DNA of 64,000 nt, from NCBI GenBank assembly GCA_002304345.1, contig NEUU01000009.1, positions 1-64,000 of the forward strand. The letters run 5' to 3'. The notes under the pieces were generated by a model. The model was not told the origin of the DNA, did not search any database, and worked only from the letters and a program-made list of their open reading frames with translations. The position numbers and the translations under genes were made by a program. Shown here one piece after another: positions 53,659 through 63,529 of the stretch (positions within the stretch are counted from its first letter, which is position 1; the number at the start of each line of letters is the position of its first letter). This stretch comes from Verrucomicrobia bacterium Tous-C9LFEB (GTDB lineage Bacteria; Verrucomicrobiota; Verrucomicrobiia; Methylacidiphilales; UBA1321).

Positions 53659-56600
53659 TCACGGTCCGGTGACTTTGAGGCGCATGAACCGCTTGGGGGC
53701 GGCGGAGACGGGCTGGGTGTCTTTGACGGTGATGACCTGGAGGGTGGCGGAGAGGGAGTGGGTGGTGACGCTGACTTGATTGGCGGCCGCGAGCGGGTCG
53801 AGGGCGGTCCAGGTGGTGGTGGGGTCGCTGGTGACTTCGATGCGATAGGTGAGGTCGGTAGCGGCGGTGTTGCGGGTGAAGGTATAGGTGAGGGTGGGTT
53901 GCAGGTCGATGGTTTGACGCTGGCTTTGTGGGAGGCTGGTATGGTCGTAGGCGATGAGCGGGTTCAGGCCGAGGGCGTACTTCATGAGGTTGGGGATGCC
54001 GTCGCCGGCGGGGGTGGCCAAGGGGGCGGCGTTGCCGGTGGCGCTTTCGGAACCGAAGTAGGTGTAGCGCCAGCCGTTGGCGGTGGGGGCGATGTACGGG
54101 GTGGCGGAGGCTTCGGCGCTGTAGGCCGTGGCGGCGAAGGCGGGGTTGGTGGCTTTGACGCGGTAGTAATAGGTCTGTCCGGCGACGAGAGTGGAATCGG
54201 TGTAGGACGTGGCGGCGGTGGTGGCGATTTGGGTAAAGCCGCTGCCGGAAGTGGTGGAGCGTTCGAGGGTGTAACTGGTCGCTCCGCTGGAGGCGGTCCA
54301 GTTCAACACGATCTGACCGGATTGTACGGCTCCGCTCGTGGTGGCGGTCAGACCGGTCACGACGGCGGGGATGGTGTAGAGCGTGACGTTGTCGAAGCGG
54401 GCGTAGCCGAGCGGTCCCGTATCGCCGGGAACGTTGTCGGTGGCTGCGCCCAGTCCGACGTAGAGTGTGGAGGGAAGGGTGGGCAGCGAGGCGGTGGCAG
54501 TCTCCGTGCTGGTGGAAATCCAGGTGATGCCGTCGCTGGAGCGTTCGGCGATGAAGTTGGACCCGATGCGGGTCATGCGCAGCCAGAGGGGAGCGCCCGC
54601 GATGCCGGTGGTGGTGTAGTTCACGGGCGCGCTGGCATTACTGGTGCGGGAGAAGCGGCGGCTGGCTCCCGAGGTGGACATCCAGATGGAGTCCATCATG
54701 GGCGAACCGGCCAGCGCGCTACGGGCCATGAGTCCCGCGCGGACCGTATTGCCGGTGGCGGAGAAGTTGGCGAGACGGGCGACGAATTGGAAGTTGCCGG
54801 TGACGGTCTGATAGGTGAAGCGCAGGCAGTCGGCCGAAGTACCCGCCGTGTCGACGCAATAGGCACCGTTGCGGGTGGCGATGCCAAAGAGGCCGTTGGC
54901 GTGGTCGCTGTATCCGGTGTCGGTGCTGATGATCGCGCCGATGGTGGTGGTGGCCCACGGATTGGGGAGGGTGAGGGCGGCCGGATCGTTGACGAAAACG
55001 TAGGTGGTGCTCGGGGTGTTGAGGGCGAGTCCGTTGGTGGGCGAACTGTACGAGACCTTGAAGATCTTGGTTGGTTGCGTGCCGGAAAGATTGGCGATGG
55101 CGATGCTGGGCGATTTGTCGGCGCTGTCATTGTGCGCCCAGGTGAGAGCGCCGGAGGCAGCGGTGTAGTCCGTGCCTGCCGTGGCGATGACGTTGGCCGT
55201 GGCGTAGTTCACGCTCACGCTGCCAGCGGTGCCGTTGAAGCGTGTCACGGGCGGACTGATGATTCCGGCGGATTTGGTCACGGTGTAGGAGTAGTTGACG
55301 TTGTAGACAAGGCCGGGGCGGTTGTAATCCGCCGCGGTGTTGGAGTAATCGGAATTGGTGCTGCCTGCGGTCCGAACGCGATAGTGAACGACCGCGCCAA
55401 CCGTGGCTCCTGTATCCGTGGTGGTGACGGTGTCCGCAGGCAGCGAAGCGATTTGACTCCACGCCCCGGTGGCGGGATTGCGGCGCTCGACGAGATAACC
55501 GGTTTCGTTATTCGCGTTATCGTCCCACGAAAGCACGCAGGTGCCGCCCGCCGTGCGGGAAACGGTGAGGCGGGTTGGCGCAAGCGGAGGTGGTGTGGCG
55601 GCGAGATGGGTGAGGGTGACGGCCTCGCCAACGCTTTGATTGGCATAGGTGCCGGAGGCGGAAACTTCCATGCGCACGGCTTTGACGAGGTAGGTGTAGG
55701 CGGTGCCGGAGAGGAGGGCGGAATCGGTGTCGGTGTAGGTGAGCGTGTTTGCCGCCAAGCACGAGCCGGTGGGATTGGTGTCGCTGGTGGGGATGCCGGA
55801 GATTCGGGCGAATGGTCCGGTCGGCGAGGTGGCGCGGTAGACGTGGTAGCCGCTGAGCGTGCTGTCGGGCGAGGCGAGCCAGTTCAGGGTGATACCTCCA
55901 ACGGCGGAAGTGGCGGTGACCTTCTGGGGCGGCGCGAGGCTGTGCAGGCGAAGGGTGGGATCGCCCATGAGGTTACAGGTGATGCTGCGGTTATAGTAGT
56001 TCGAATACCATCCTCCCGAAGAGGGGCTTTCGGCGTTATTTTGTGAATAGCGAATGCTGTAGCCGATGGCTTCGCCGAGGGCCATATGATAGAGGAGTGC
56101 GTAGCCGCGACCGGACCAGATGGAGGTGAGCCCGAGCGAGTTTGCCGTTCCCGCCAGTGGCGAGCGGAGAAAATTGTCGGTGGAGTCGAAGTCTCCAAAC
56201 CAGCTGCCGAACAGCAGGGTAAACACGGCCTTGGAATTTTTCTTGTTGAAGTCGATGGTGGAGTAGCCCATGCCCGCGCAGGACGTGAAGGAGCCGCCGC
56301 CACAGCCGTAACCGAAGAGCATCGGGGTGGTGTCGAGCGTGCTGAACCAATCGAGCGCATCCATCTGGCCGGAGTTGGCTCCGAAGAAGGAGATTCCCGT
56401 TCGCCAACCGGACGAGGCGAAGGCTTCGCCGCTCCTATAGCCGAAACCGTCATCGATCAAGCCTCGGCGCGGCACGGTGGCGAAGGGCGCGGCGCTGCGG
56501 CGGAAGCGGTGATTGCGGACGAGGTATTGCCGGAGCAATTCCACTTCGGTCATGCCGGTCGGTTCGTTGCCCATGTTGGAGAGATCGACGCGACCGCATT

Positions 56601-57492
56601 GGAGATCCACATCGGAGGGTAGAACGCTTTGGTCGAATTTGCCGTCGCCGCTGCGGTTGGAATTGCGCATGTCGGAGAGTTTTGCATCGTTGGTCACGCC
56701 GGTGCTGGTATCGGTCCAGGTGCCGTTGATGTCCGCATAATAAGTGTCCGTGCCCCATGCGCCGCTGTGCTCGGGATGTCCATCTGGCGCGGTGTAACCG
56801 GAGTAGGGAACGGGCACATGTCCGAGGATGAGGAGCGCCCACGGGACACTGCTGCCACCGTTGCTGTTATAGTCCGTTTGAATGAGGCTGCGCACCGCCT
56901 GTACCTCGGCGAGCCGGGGCGCGTAGTCGGTCGAATTGGTGGAAGTCGCGGGGATCGATTGCCGGGCCACGTCGTGGCGAAAGACCTTCCAGCCGTCCGC
57001 AATCAGGTTCTGCTGTAGCTGTGCAATCTCGGGCGAGAGCGAGGTCGTCATCGTGCTATCGACCAGCAAAATCACATTTCCCCGGTTTTCCACGAGCGGA
57101 ATGTTGGCGCCCGCGACGATGGCTCCGTAGGCCGTGCCGACGAGGCTCGATGAGCATTTGAGGGAGTACTCATAGACCACGCCGGGCGAGGCCGTCGCAT
57201 CGGCGTAGGTGGTTGCCGTATTCGCTACCGAGTTGGCGGTTCCCCAACTGGTGGAGCCTTTCACCCGGCGGTAGATGCTGATCGTGCTCGTGGCATTGGT
57301 GAGCTTGGGCCAGTTGAGCGTGAGGTAAGGCTGCGTGGGGCTCGTCGTGGCGGTCACGCGAATCACGGCGTCCAAGGACGACTGGGCGTGGCTTATCGAT
57401 GAAAGAATAAGGAATGAAATAAAAGTAACGAAGAAGGCGTTGACGATGTGCCGAAGACAGGAAGCTTTATGAGAGAGAAAAGGAGAGGTCAT
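53659..57492 (-). CDS. Large secreted protein: FnIII repeats, C25-like pseudo-protease, Calx-beta and beta-sandwich domains
   Basis: This 1277-residue secreted protein has a signal peptide (ISHA-Q, about residue 37), a fibronectin III domain (40-125), then a C25 (gingipain-like) caspase-fold region (about 138-518). Matching elements are GTDTYYADINGTW, LQCGRVDLSNM and the closing NLMGDPTLRLH. The usual His of GHG reads GCG (FGYGCGG), and the catalytic Cys strand reads FGSWFGDFD, so the enzyme is probably inactive. Next come two FnIII domains, a Calx-beta-like part, a DUF1349-like beta-sandwich, another FnIII and a GDGIPNLMKYALGLNP-type end. It could be an adhesin or scaffold. No PEP-CTERM tail is seen. 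Confidence 0.75.
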   Translation of the reverse strand: MTSPFLSHKASCLRHIVNAFFVTFISFLILSSISHAQSSLDAVIRVTATTSPTQPYLTLNWPKLTNATSTISIYRRVKGSTSWGTANSVANTATTYADATASPGVVYEYSLKCSSSLVGTAYGAIVAGANIPLVENRGNVILLVDSTMTTSLSPEIAQLQQNLIADGWKVFRHDVARQSIPATSTNSTDYAPRLAEVQAVRSLIQTDYNSNGGSSVPWALLILGHVPVPYSGYTAPDGHPEHSGAWGTDTYYADINGTWTDTSTGVTNDAKLSDMRNSNRSGDGKFDQSVLPSDVDLQCGRVDLSNMGNEPTGMTEVELLRQYLVRNHRFRRSAAPFATVPRRGLIDDGFGYRSGEAFASSGWRTGISFFGANSGQMDALDWFSTLDTTPMLFGYGCGGGSFTSCAGMGYSTIDFNKKNSKAVFTLLFGSWFGDFDSTDNFLRSPLAGTANSLGLTSIWSGRGYALLYHMALGEAIGYSIRYSQNNAESPSSGGWYSNYYNRSITCNLMGDPTLRLHSLAPPQKVTATSAVGGITLNWLASPDSTLSGYHVYRATSPTGPFARISGIPTSDTNPTGSCLAANTLTYTDTDSALLSGTAYTYLVKAVRMEVSASGTYANQSVGEAVTLTHLAATPPPLAPTRLTVSRTAGGTCVLSWDDNANNETGYLVERRNPATGAWSQIASLPADTVTTTDTGATVGAVVHYRVRTAGSTNSDYSNTAADYNRPGLVYNVNYSYTVTKSAGIISPPVTRFNGTAGSVSVNYATANVIATAGTDYTAASGALTWAHNDSADKSPSIAIANLSGTQPTKIFKVSYSSPTNGLALNTPSTTYVFVNDPAALTLPNPWATTTIGAIISTDTGYSDHANGLFGIATRNGAYCVDTAGTSADCLRFTYQTVTGNFQFVARLANFSATGNTVRAGLMARSALAGSPMMDSIWMSTSGASRRFSRTSNASAPVNYTTTGIAGAPLWLRMTRIGSNFIAERSSDGITWISTSTETATASLPTLPSTLYVGLGAATDNVPGDTGPLGYARFDNVTLYTIPAVVTGLTATTSGAVQSGQIVLNWTASSGATSYTLERSTTSGSGFTQIATTAATSYTDSTLVAGQTYYYRVKATNPAFAATAYSAEASATPYIAPTANGWRYTYFGSESATGNAAPLATPAGDGIPNLMKYALGLNPLIAYDHTSLPQSQRQTIDLQPTLTYTFTRNTAATDLTYRIEVTSDPTTTWTALDPLAAANQVSVTTHSLSATLQVITVKDTQPVSAAPKRFMRLKVTGP

Positions 57493-57709
57493 GGGCAAGA
57501 CGCTGGTGCGAAAGCAAGCGTAGCCTTAAACCGAATTTCGAAGCAATAAAAAATAAGTAATATAAATAAATGAGTAATAGTGGGGTGAAGCCGATTCTAG
57601 GTTGGGTGAAAGTCGAATGAGGTGGTGGAGGAGTCGCCGCGCGTGAAAGTAGGGGGTCCGGCAGGAGAAACTTTACATTACGGCACGCAACTGGCTATGG
57701 TTTCAATCG

Positions 57710-58348
57710 ATGCATCTGCTTCGTGCCACCTTCGACCGGGATCGGGCGTATGAAAAGATCAGCGAGTTGCTCGCTCTGGAGGATCACCCGGAACGTCTCG
57801 CGGAAAAGTTGAGCCTTCCTCGCGACGTGGAGAAAATCAAGTCGGGCATCGCCGTCACGTCCTATGCGCGTTTGCTGAAGGAAGTGGAGAAGCTGCGGGA
57901 GTTCGTGGCGCTCGAAAAAGAGATCGGCGATGTGCAGTCGGGCAAGTGGACATTCTCGTTCATGGGCAAAGGTTTTGCCGAAAAGAAAATCGCGACGTTG
58001 ATGGACAAGCGCCGCAAGTTCGGTTCGCTCATTGAAACGCCGCGTTGGTTTTTCCGTCAGGACCGTGTCTGGTTGTTGAACGCGCTGCGTGATTACGCGC
58101 TCGATTCGTCGAATCAGGGTGACGCCGAGTGGGTGGAAAATCCGCTGGATTCCATCACGATGCCGGTCTCGCACATGTTGGAAACGGGCGATCTCGACGC
58201 GGCGAAAGTGATGGCGGTGGAACTCGCCAAACCCTTCAAGGATGTGGACCCCGCATTCGTCATGACGCGACTGGAAGGTCACCGCACGCTCTACTTCGAT
58301 GTGGATAAGCGCCACGCCTATTATTATGTCGCGCTGAAAGGGTATTGA
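57710..58348 (+). CDS. Unknown conserved-looking protein, 212 residues
   Basis: The product is soluble and charged, with no signal peptide or clear motif. It contains a helical N-terminal half (LLALEDHPERLAEKL, ARLLKEVEKLREFVALEKEIG) and Arg-rich middle (KRRKFGSLIETPRWFFRQ). It is followed 20 bp later by an HNH protein gene, so the two may be co-transcribed. I do not recognise the family. The start ATG 57710 is supported by reading frame only. Confidence 0.6.
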   Translation: MHLLRATFDRDRAYEKISELLALEDHPERLAEKLSLPRDVEKIKSGIAVTSYARLLKEVEKLREFVALEKEIGDVQSGKWTFSFMGKGFAEKKIATLMDKRRKFGSLIETPRWFFRQDRVWLLNALRDYALDSSNQGDAEWVENPLDSITMPVSHMLETGDLDAAKVMAVELAKPFKDVDPAFVMTRLEGHRTLYFDVDKRHAYYYVALKGY

Positions 58349-58368
58349 GATATTGGGAAGGAGGGGGA

Positions 58369-58866
58369 ATGAATGGAAACGATGAGCCGAAGCGATTGTA
58401 CGGGTTTCGTCGGTTGACCAAGGGAGAGCGAGGGACCTTTTATCAAGAGCTCAAAACCCCACACTGGTGGTCAGGCTCGGATGCCAAAGCGTCTGATAAG
58501 GGGTGGCTGCACATTTACGAGAAAGGTAAATGGAAATGTGTTTACTGCGATACCGACCTACTGGCCAGCGCCGACATTTTGGCCGGTTCCACCGAGGAGC
58601 ATCTTGTTCCGCGAGCCTTACTGGAAGCGGTTGAGGAGTCGTCCAACAAACTCAGTAATTTGGCTCCCTGCTGCATTCGTTGCAATAACATCAAGGGCGA
58701 GTATGTCCCCGATAGTTCCAATCTGGTTGCGTGGCAGTCGAAGAATAGTTACATCCAAGCCTGCCGGCAGTTCATAGCGCGGCGTCGCGTCCAATTGTAC
58801 GAAAAGTACGAGGGTATCATCCGTGCCGCCTTGAGGAAGCGCGCGGGATTATCGAGTAAAGCCTGA
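58369..58866 (+). CDS. HNH-type endonuclease-like protein
   Basis: The 165-residue protein has a zinc-binding HNH layout: CVYCD (two Cys), STEEHLVPRALL (His-Leu-Val-Pro), then CCIRCNNIKGEY with Cys-x2-Cys and Asn-Asn. This matches HNH nucleases whose biological target varies from restriction to phage packaging or repair. ATG 58369 is preferred because an AAGGAGG site lies just upstream; a longer frame begins at 58345. Confidence 0.78.
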   Translation: MNGNDEPKRLYGFRRLTKGERGTFYQELKTPHWWSGSDAKASDKGWLHIYEKGKWKCVYCDTDLLASADILAGSTEEHLVPRALLEAVEESSNKLSNLAPCCIRCNNIKGEYVPDSSNLVAWQSKNSYIQACRQFIARRRVQLYEKYEGIIRAALRKRAGLSSKA

Positions 58867-58880
58867 GCGCGTCACGCGGG

Positions 58881-59297
58881 CTACTCGCCGACGTTGCGCA
58901 GGCGGGTGGCGAGGGTGGTCGCGAGGGCGAAGAGCAATTGATTGCCCGCGCCGGGATTGTCGTTGATGAAGCTGAGCAACTCCTCGCGGTTGATGCGCCA
59001 GAGCTGGCTGAAGATGGTGGGGGTGACGGTGGCGGAGGCGGTGCCGGGATCGAAGAGGCAGACTTCGCCGAGGGCTTCACCTTCGGTGACGGTGGCAATG
59101 GCTTGTCCGTCGCGGGAGACTTCGAGGCTGCCGGAGACGACGACGTAGAGATTGTCCTGAGTATCGCCTTGGCTGATGAGGGGAGTGCCGGGATGGGCGG
59201 GGATGAATTCCCCGTAGGAGCTGAGCAGGTCGCGGTCGTCAGGCTTGAGATTGGTCACCCAGCTCACGGCGGGGAGTTGAGGCATTGCGTCAGACAT
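58881..59297 (-). CDS. Cyclic nucleotide-binding domain protein
   Basis: The 138-residue protein is a single cNMP-binding domain: PLISQGDTQDNLYVVVSGSLEVSRDGQAIATVTEGEALGEVCLFDPGTASATVTP. The phosphate-binding cassette GEVCLFDPGTASATV lacks the Arg found in strict cAMP binders, so ligand binding is uncertain. No DNA-binding domain is attached. It faces the HNH gene at its 3' side. Confidence 0.85.
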   Translation of the reverse strand: MSDAMPQLPAVSWVTNLKPDDRDLLSSYGEFIPAHPGTPLISQGDTQDNLYVVVSGSLEVSRDGQAIATVTEGEALGEVCLFDPGTASATVTPTIFSQLWRINREELLSFINDNPGAGNQLLFALATTLATRLRNVGE

Positions 59298-59401
59298 AGT
59301 TTCCTTTTAGGTTGAAGGCTTAGGTGGCGTCAATGGCAATTCGGCACTTTTTACCGGTTTCTTGAGAGAAATGTATTATCGAGGCTTTTTTTGCGGCGGC
59401 T

Positions 59402-60178
59402 TCAGATCGATTCGGAGCGTTTGTCGCGCATGAGGGTGACTTTGCCCCGGTACTTTTCCTCGCGGGCGATTTTCTTGAGCTGGAGTTCCTTGTTTTCGAG
59501 ATGGTCGGGGTAATGGGTGATCCAGAGGCCTTTGACGTCGTGGGCGGCGAGTTCCTTGAAGAGTTCGCGCTCGGGAAAGTGGGTGAGCTCGCAGAGGAGG
59601 GCGCGGACGGGCGTCTTGAGGGCGGGCCGGAGGTCGCGGGGATGTTCGATGTCGGCGGAGTAGACGTAGCGTTGTTTCTGGTAGGTGATGGCGACGCCGT
59701 AGCAGTCGAAGCAGGTCTGGGGGTAGTCGCGCTGGAAGAAGGAGGCGAGGTTGGCGAGGTGCTTGGTGGAGAAGGCGCGGAGTTCAAACGCGCCGAGGGT
59801 GAACTTGCTGCCGCTTTTGATCGGGTGCCATTCGATGCGGAAGCCGAGGAGTTCGGGGAAGAGGATGCACTGGATGAGCCACTCTTGCAGGGTGGGGATG
59901 ACGGCGGCGGGGGCGTAGACGTGGAGGGGGGCGCGGCGGGCGCGCAGCCAGAGGGATTGGATGAGCATGCTGAATTGACCGATATGGTCGCTGTGCATGT
60001 GGCTGATCCAGATGGCTTCGGGAACTTCGGGATTGATCTTCTTCGCGAGGAGGAAGCGGGGAACGGTGGCGCCGCAGTCGAGGAGGAGGGAGGTAACGGG
60101 CGTTTGGATGAGGATGCCGGAGTGCTCGCGGGTCGCACTGGTGTTGCCGTCGGCTGTCCCAAGGAAAGTCACTCGCAT
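59402..60178 (-). CDS. Ribonuclease Z-like metallo-beta-lactamase fold hydrolase
   Basis: The 258-residue protein begins MRVTFLGTADGNTSATREHSGILIQ and has SHMHSDHIGQF (H-x-H-x-D-H) as the di-zinc site, plus the later GVAITY...YSADIEHP and LWITHYPDH elements of RNase Z-like enzymes. Length is below full-length RNase Z (about 305). It may process tRNA 3' ends or hydrolyse a small phosphodiester; the sequence does not decide. ATG 60178 is chosen over the longer frame to 60235. Confidence 0.83.
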   Translation of the reverse strand: MRVTFLGTADGNTSATREHSGILIQTPVTSLLLDCGATVPRFLLAKKINPEVPEAIWISHMHSDHIGQFSMLIQSLWLRARRAPLHVYAPAAVIPTLQEWLIQCILFPELLGFRIEWHPIKSGSKFTLGAFELRAFSTKHLANLASFFQRDYPQTCFDCYGVAITYQKQRYVYSADIEHPRDLRPALKTPVRALLCELTHFPERELFKELAAHDVKGLWITHYPDHLENKELQLKKIAREEKYRGKVTLMRDKRSESI

Positions 60179-60377
60179 TGCCGAAATGGTGGAGAACTTT
60201 CCGGCGAGAAGCAACCGGAAAGCGGCGTGCGGCAAGGGAAGATAAGATTAGGGGAGCCTGTCAGATGAAATGAGGGTTGCGAGTGCTTGCTGTAGGGCGC
60301 TTCGGTGATGCTCCGGGGAGTGTTCAGTTATCATGATTCCATGGATTGAGCATTCGATCCCGCGTTACCTCTCCAGT

Positions 60378-60401
60378 CTGCCGTGTCAACATTCACGGCA
60401 G
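60378..60401 (-). terminator. Hairpin downstream of the sialate esterase gene
   Basis: CTGCCGTG (60378-60385) pairs with CACGGCAG (60394-60401) over an 8-base loop, 13 bp beyond the sialate esterase stop. There is no U-run, so it is a weak terminator or a stabilising hairpin. Confidence 0.4.
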
Positions 60402-60414
60402 CGTGTTTGAGGGC

Positions 60415-62040
60415 TCATTTTGGGAGCGAAGCGTAAACAGGCTCTAACGTCGAGAACGGCGATGCTGGCAGATTTTCTTTGTTATAGAGATTTGCGCGAG
60501 GAAATGCGCGCCAACCGTAACGAATCGCCGTGGGTTTGGCGATGGCTTCGTTCCAGACCAGTACGGAATTGTTCTCGCTGATTTGGGCGGTAGCTGGAAC
60601 AAAACGTCCGTCGGCAGCCGCGATTTCAAAACCCTCCACATGATCCAGCGGCGCTTCCGGAGGGACATTGAGACGAAGAGAGGGGGCGCTGCCGATTTTC
60701 AGGCCGCTGCCAGCCTGATCGAATAGGACGCGGATTTTGTTTTTCTCCTCCTGCAGAGCGCGATAGCAGGGGCCCGTATAAACGAGTTTTTCGCCATAGA
60801 CGAGATGCCGCGCGACGAGGGCCACGCGATGTCCGACGTCCTGTTTATTTCTGGGGTGGACGTCCTTTTCCTCGCCGAGATCGATCGTCACGGCCATTCC
60901 GGTATTGGGCAGCGAAAGATTTTTCCGTTGCGAGTCGCGCAGATAGACCCAGCTCTCGTGTGGGCCGAAACCGGGCAATTGCACGATAATGAACGGGAAG
61001 TCGCCCTGATTCCACTTGAGCCGCCAGTCCTGTATCAGCGTGGAGAGGAGCGTGGCGTAGAGTCGCGCTGTCGATTCATTGTCTGCATTCTGCTCGCCCT
61101 GATACCAGACGACGCCTTTCATGGCGCAGGAAAAAAGTGGCGCGAGCATGCCATTGTAGAGGACCGTGGGCAGATGCTGGTCTTCGTCCGGTGCGAGTGG
61201 TTTTTTGGGAGCTGGAGGCTGGGGAGGGACCGTAGTCGAAGGGGCGGTTGGGTCGCCCGGCTTTATCTCTTCGGCGCCATATTGCGCCTTCCACGCGTCG
61301 TATTTTTTTTGCCAGTCTGGAAGAATTTTTTGCGCGTACTCGGCCTTAAGCCGGGCAAGGTGATCGCGGGTCTGCTTGAAATGGTCAGCGTAGGCCGTGA
61401 GTGCCGGGTTGGATTCCAATGCTTCCAGGCTGGTCCACGTTTCTCCAAGCGAACCGCCCCAGGCGGCATTGACGAGACCGACCGGGATTTTTTCCGCCTC
61501 GTGAATCTCGCGGCCGAAAAAATACGCCACGGCGGAAAAACGGCGCACCGTGGCAGGTGTGCAGACGAGCCATTCGCCATCGCAGTCCTTCTGCGGGGTG
61601 AAAGCGATTTTCTTTTTGACGTCGAACAATCGTATCTGCGGATAGTTCGCCTGGGGAATGGCTTCAACCGCGTTATGCGCGCGGTTCATGCGGAAATCCA
61701 TATTCGATTGCCCGGAGCAAATCCAGACATCGCCCACGAGCAGGTCGCGAACAACCAGCGTATTTTTTCCGCGCACGGTCATTTCCTGCGGAGTGGAATC
61801 CATTTTCAATGGCTTCAGTTGCACGGACCACTGGCCGGACGAATCGGCGGTTGTGCTGACTTCCTGTCCCGCCAGGGAGAGGGTGACTTCTTCGCCGGGA
61901 TCAGCCTGCCCCCAGATTGGTAATCGCTGGCCTTGCTGCAAGACAGCGTGGTCACCGAGAATGGCGGGCAGTTTCACGTCGGCCCGAACGGATGAAAGCC
62001 CGAGGAGCATCCAGAGCACAATGGCAAAACGGTGAGTCAT
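60415..62040 (-). CDS. Sialate O-acetylesterase
   Basis: The 541-residue secreted enzyme has a signal peptide (IVLWMLLGLSSVRA-D) and the SGNH hydrolase catalytic Ser in WICSGQSNMDF, with the block-II-like VNAAWGGS and VVWYQGEQNA, and the His in DVGHR-type region. It removes O-acetyl groups from sialic acids or other acetylated sugars. A Pro-rich insert (about residues 255-290) separates parts of the domain. The final residues LEPVYASLPK overlap the third copy of the dispersed repeat, so the C-terminus may have been altered. ATG 62040 is chosen. Confidence 0.87.
   Translation of the reverse strand: MTHRFAIVLWMLLGLSSVRADVKLPAILGDHAVLQQGQRLPIWGQADPGEEVTLSLAGQEVSTTADSSGQWSVQLKPLKMDSTPQEMTVRGKNTLVVRDLLVGDVWICSGQSNMDFRMNRAHNAVEAIPQANYPQIRLFDVKKKIAFTPQKDCDGEWLVCTPATVRRFSAVAYFFGREIHEAEKIPVGLVNAAWGGSLGETWTSLEALESNPALTAYADHFKQTRDHLARLKAEYAQKILPDWQKKYDAWKAQYGAEEIKPGDPTAPSTTVPPQPPAPKKPLAPDEDQHLPTVLYNGMLAPLFSCAMKGVVWYQGEQNADNESTARLYATLLSTLIQDWRLKWNQGDFPFIIVQLPGFGPHESWVYLRDSQRKNLSLPNTGMAVTIDLGEEKDVHPRNKQDVGHRVALVARHLVYGEKLVYTGPCYRALQEEKNKIRVLFDQAGSGLKIGSAPSLRLNVPPEAPLDHVEGFEIAAADGRFVPATAQISENNSVLVWNEAIAKPTAIRYGWRAFPRANLYNKENLPASPFSTLEPVYASLPK
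60433..60447. repeat. Short dispersed repeat, copy 3
   Basis: GTAAACAGGCTCTAA is shared with copies at 328-350 and 10203-10224. Here it lies inside the 3' end of the sialate esterase gene and supplies codons on the minus strand (reading LEPVY). Confidence 0.55.
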
Positions 62041-62065
62041 AAATACAACGGGGAAGCGTTGGAAT

Positions 62066-63472
<1,407 letters not shown>

Positions 63473-63529
63473 GGGTGAAATCGGTTGGTTTTCTATGTGC
63501 CAATCGGAATAATCTGGAGTGTGGGTGAA

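Noticed and set aside
53587-56046. 819-residue Gly/Val-rich open frame on plus
   Set aside because: It lies opposite the 1277-residue secreted protein and has the low-complexity composition of an antisense frame in GC-rich DNA.
60805-61923. 372-residue plus-strand frame
   Set aside because: Antisense to the sialate esterase gene.
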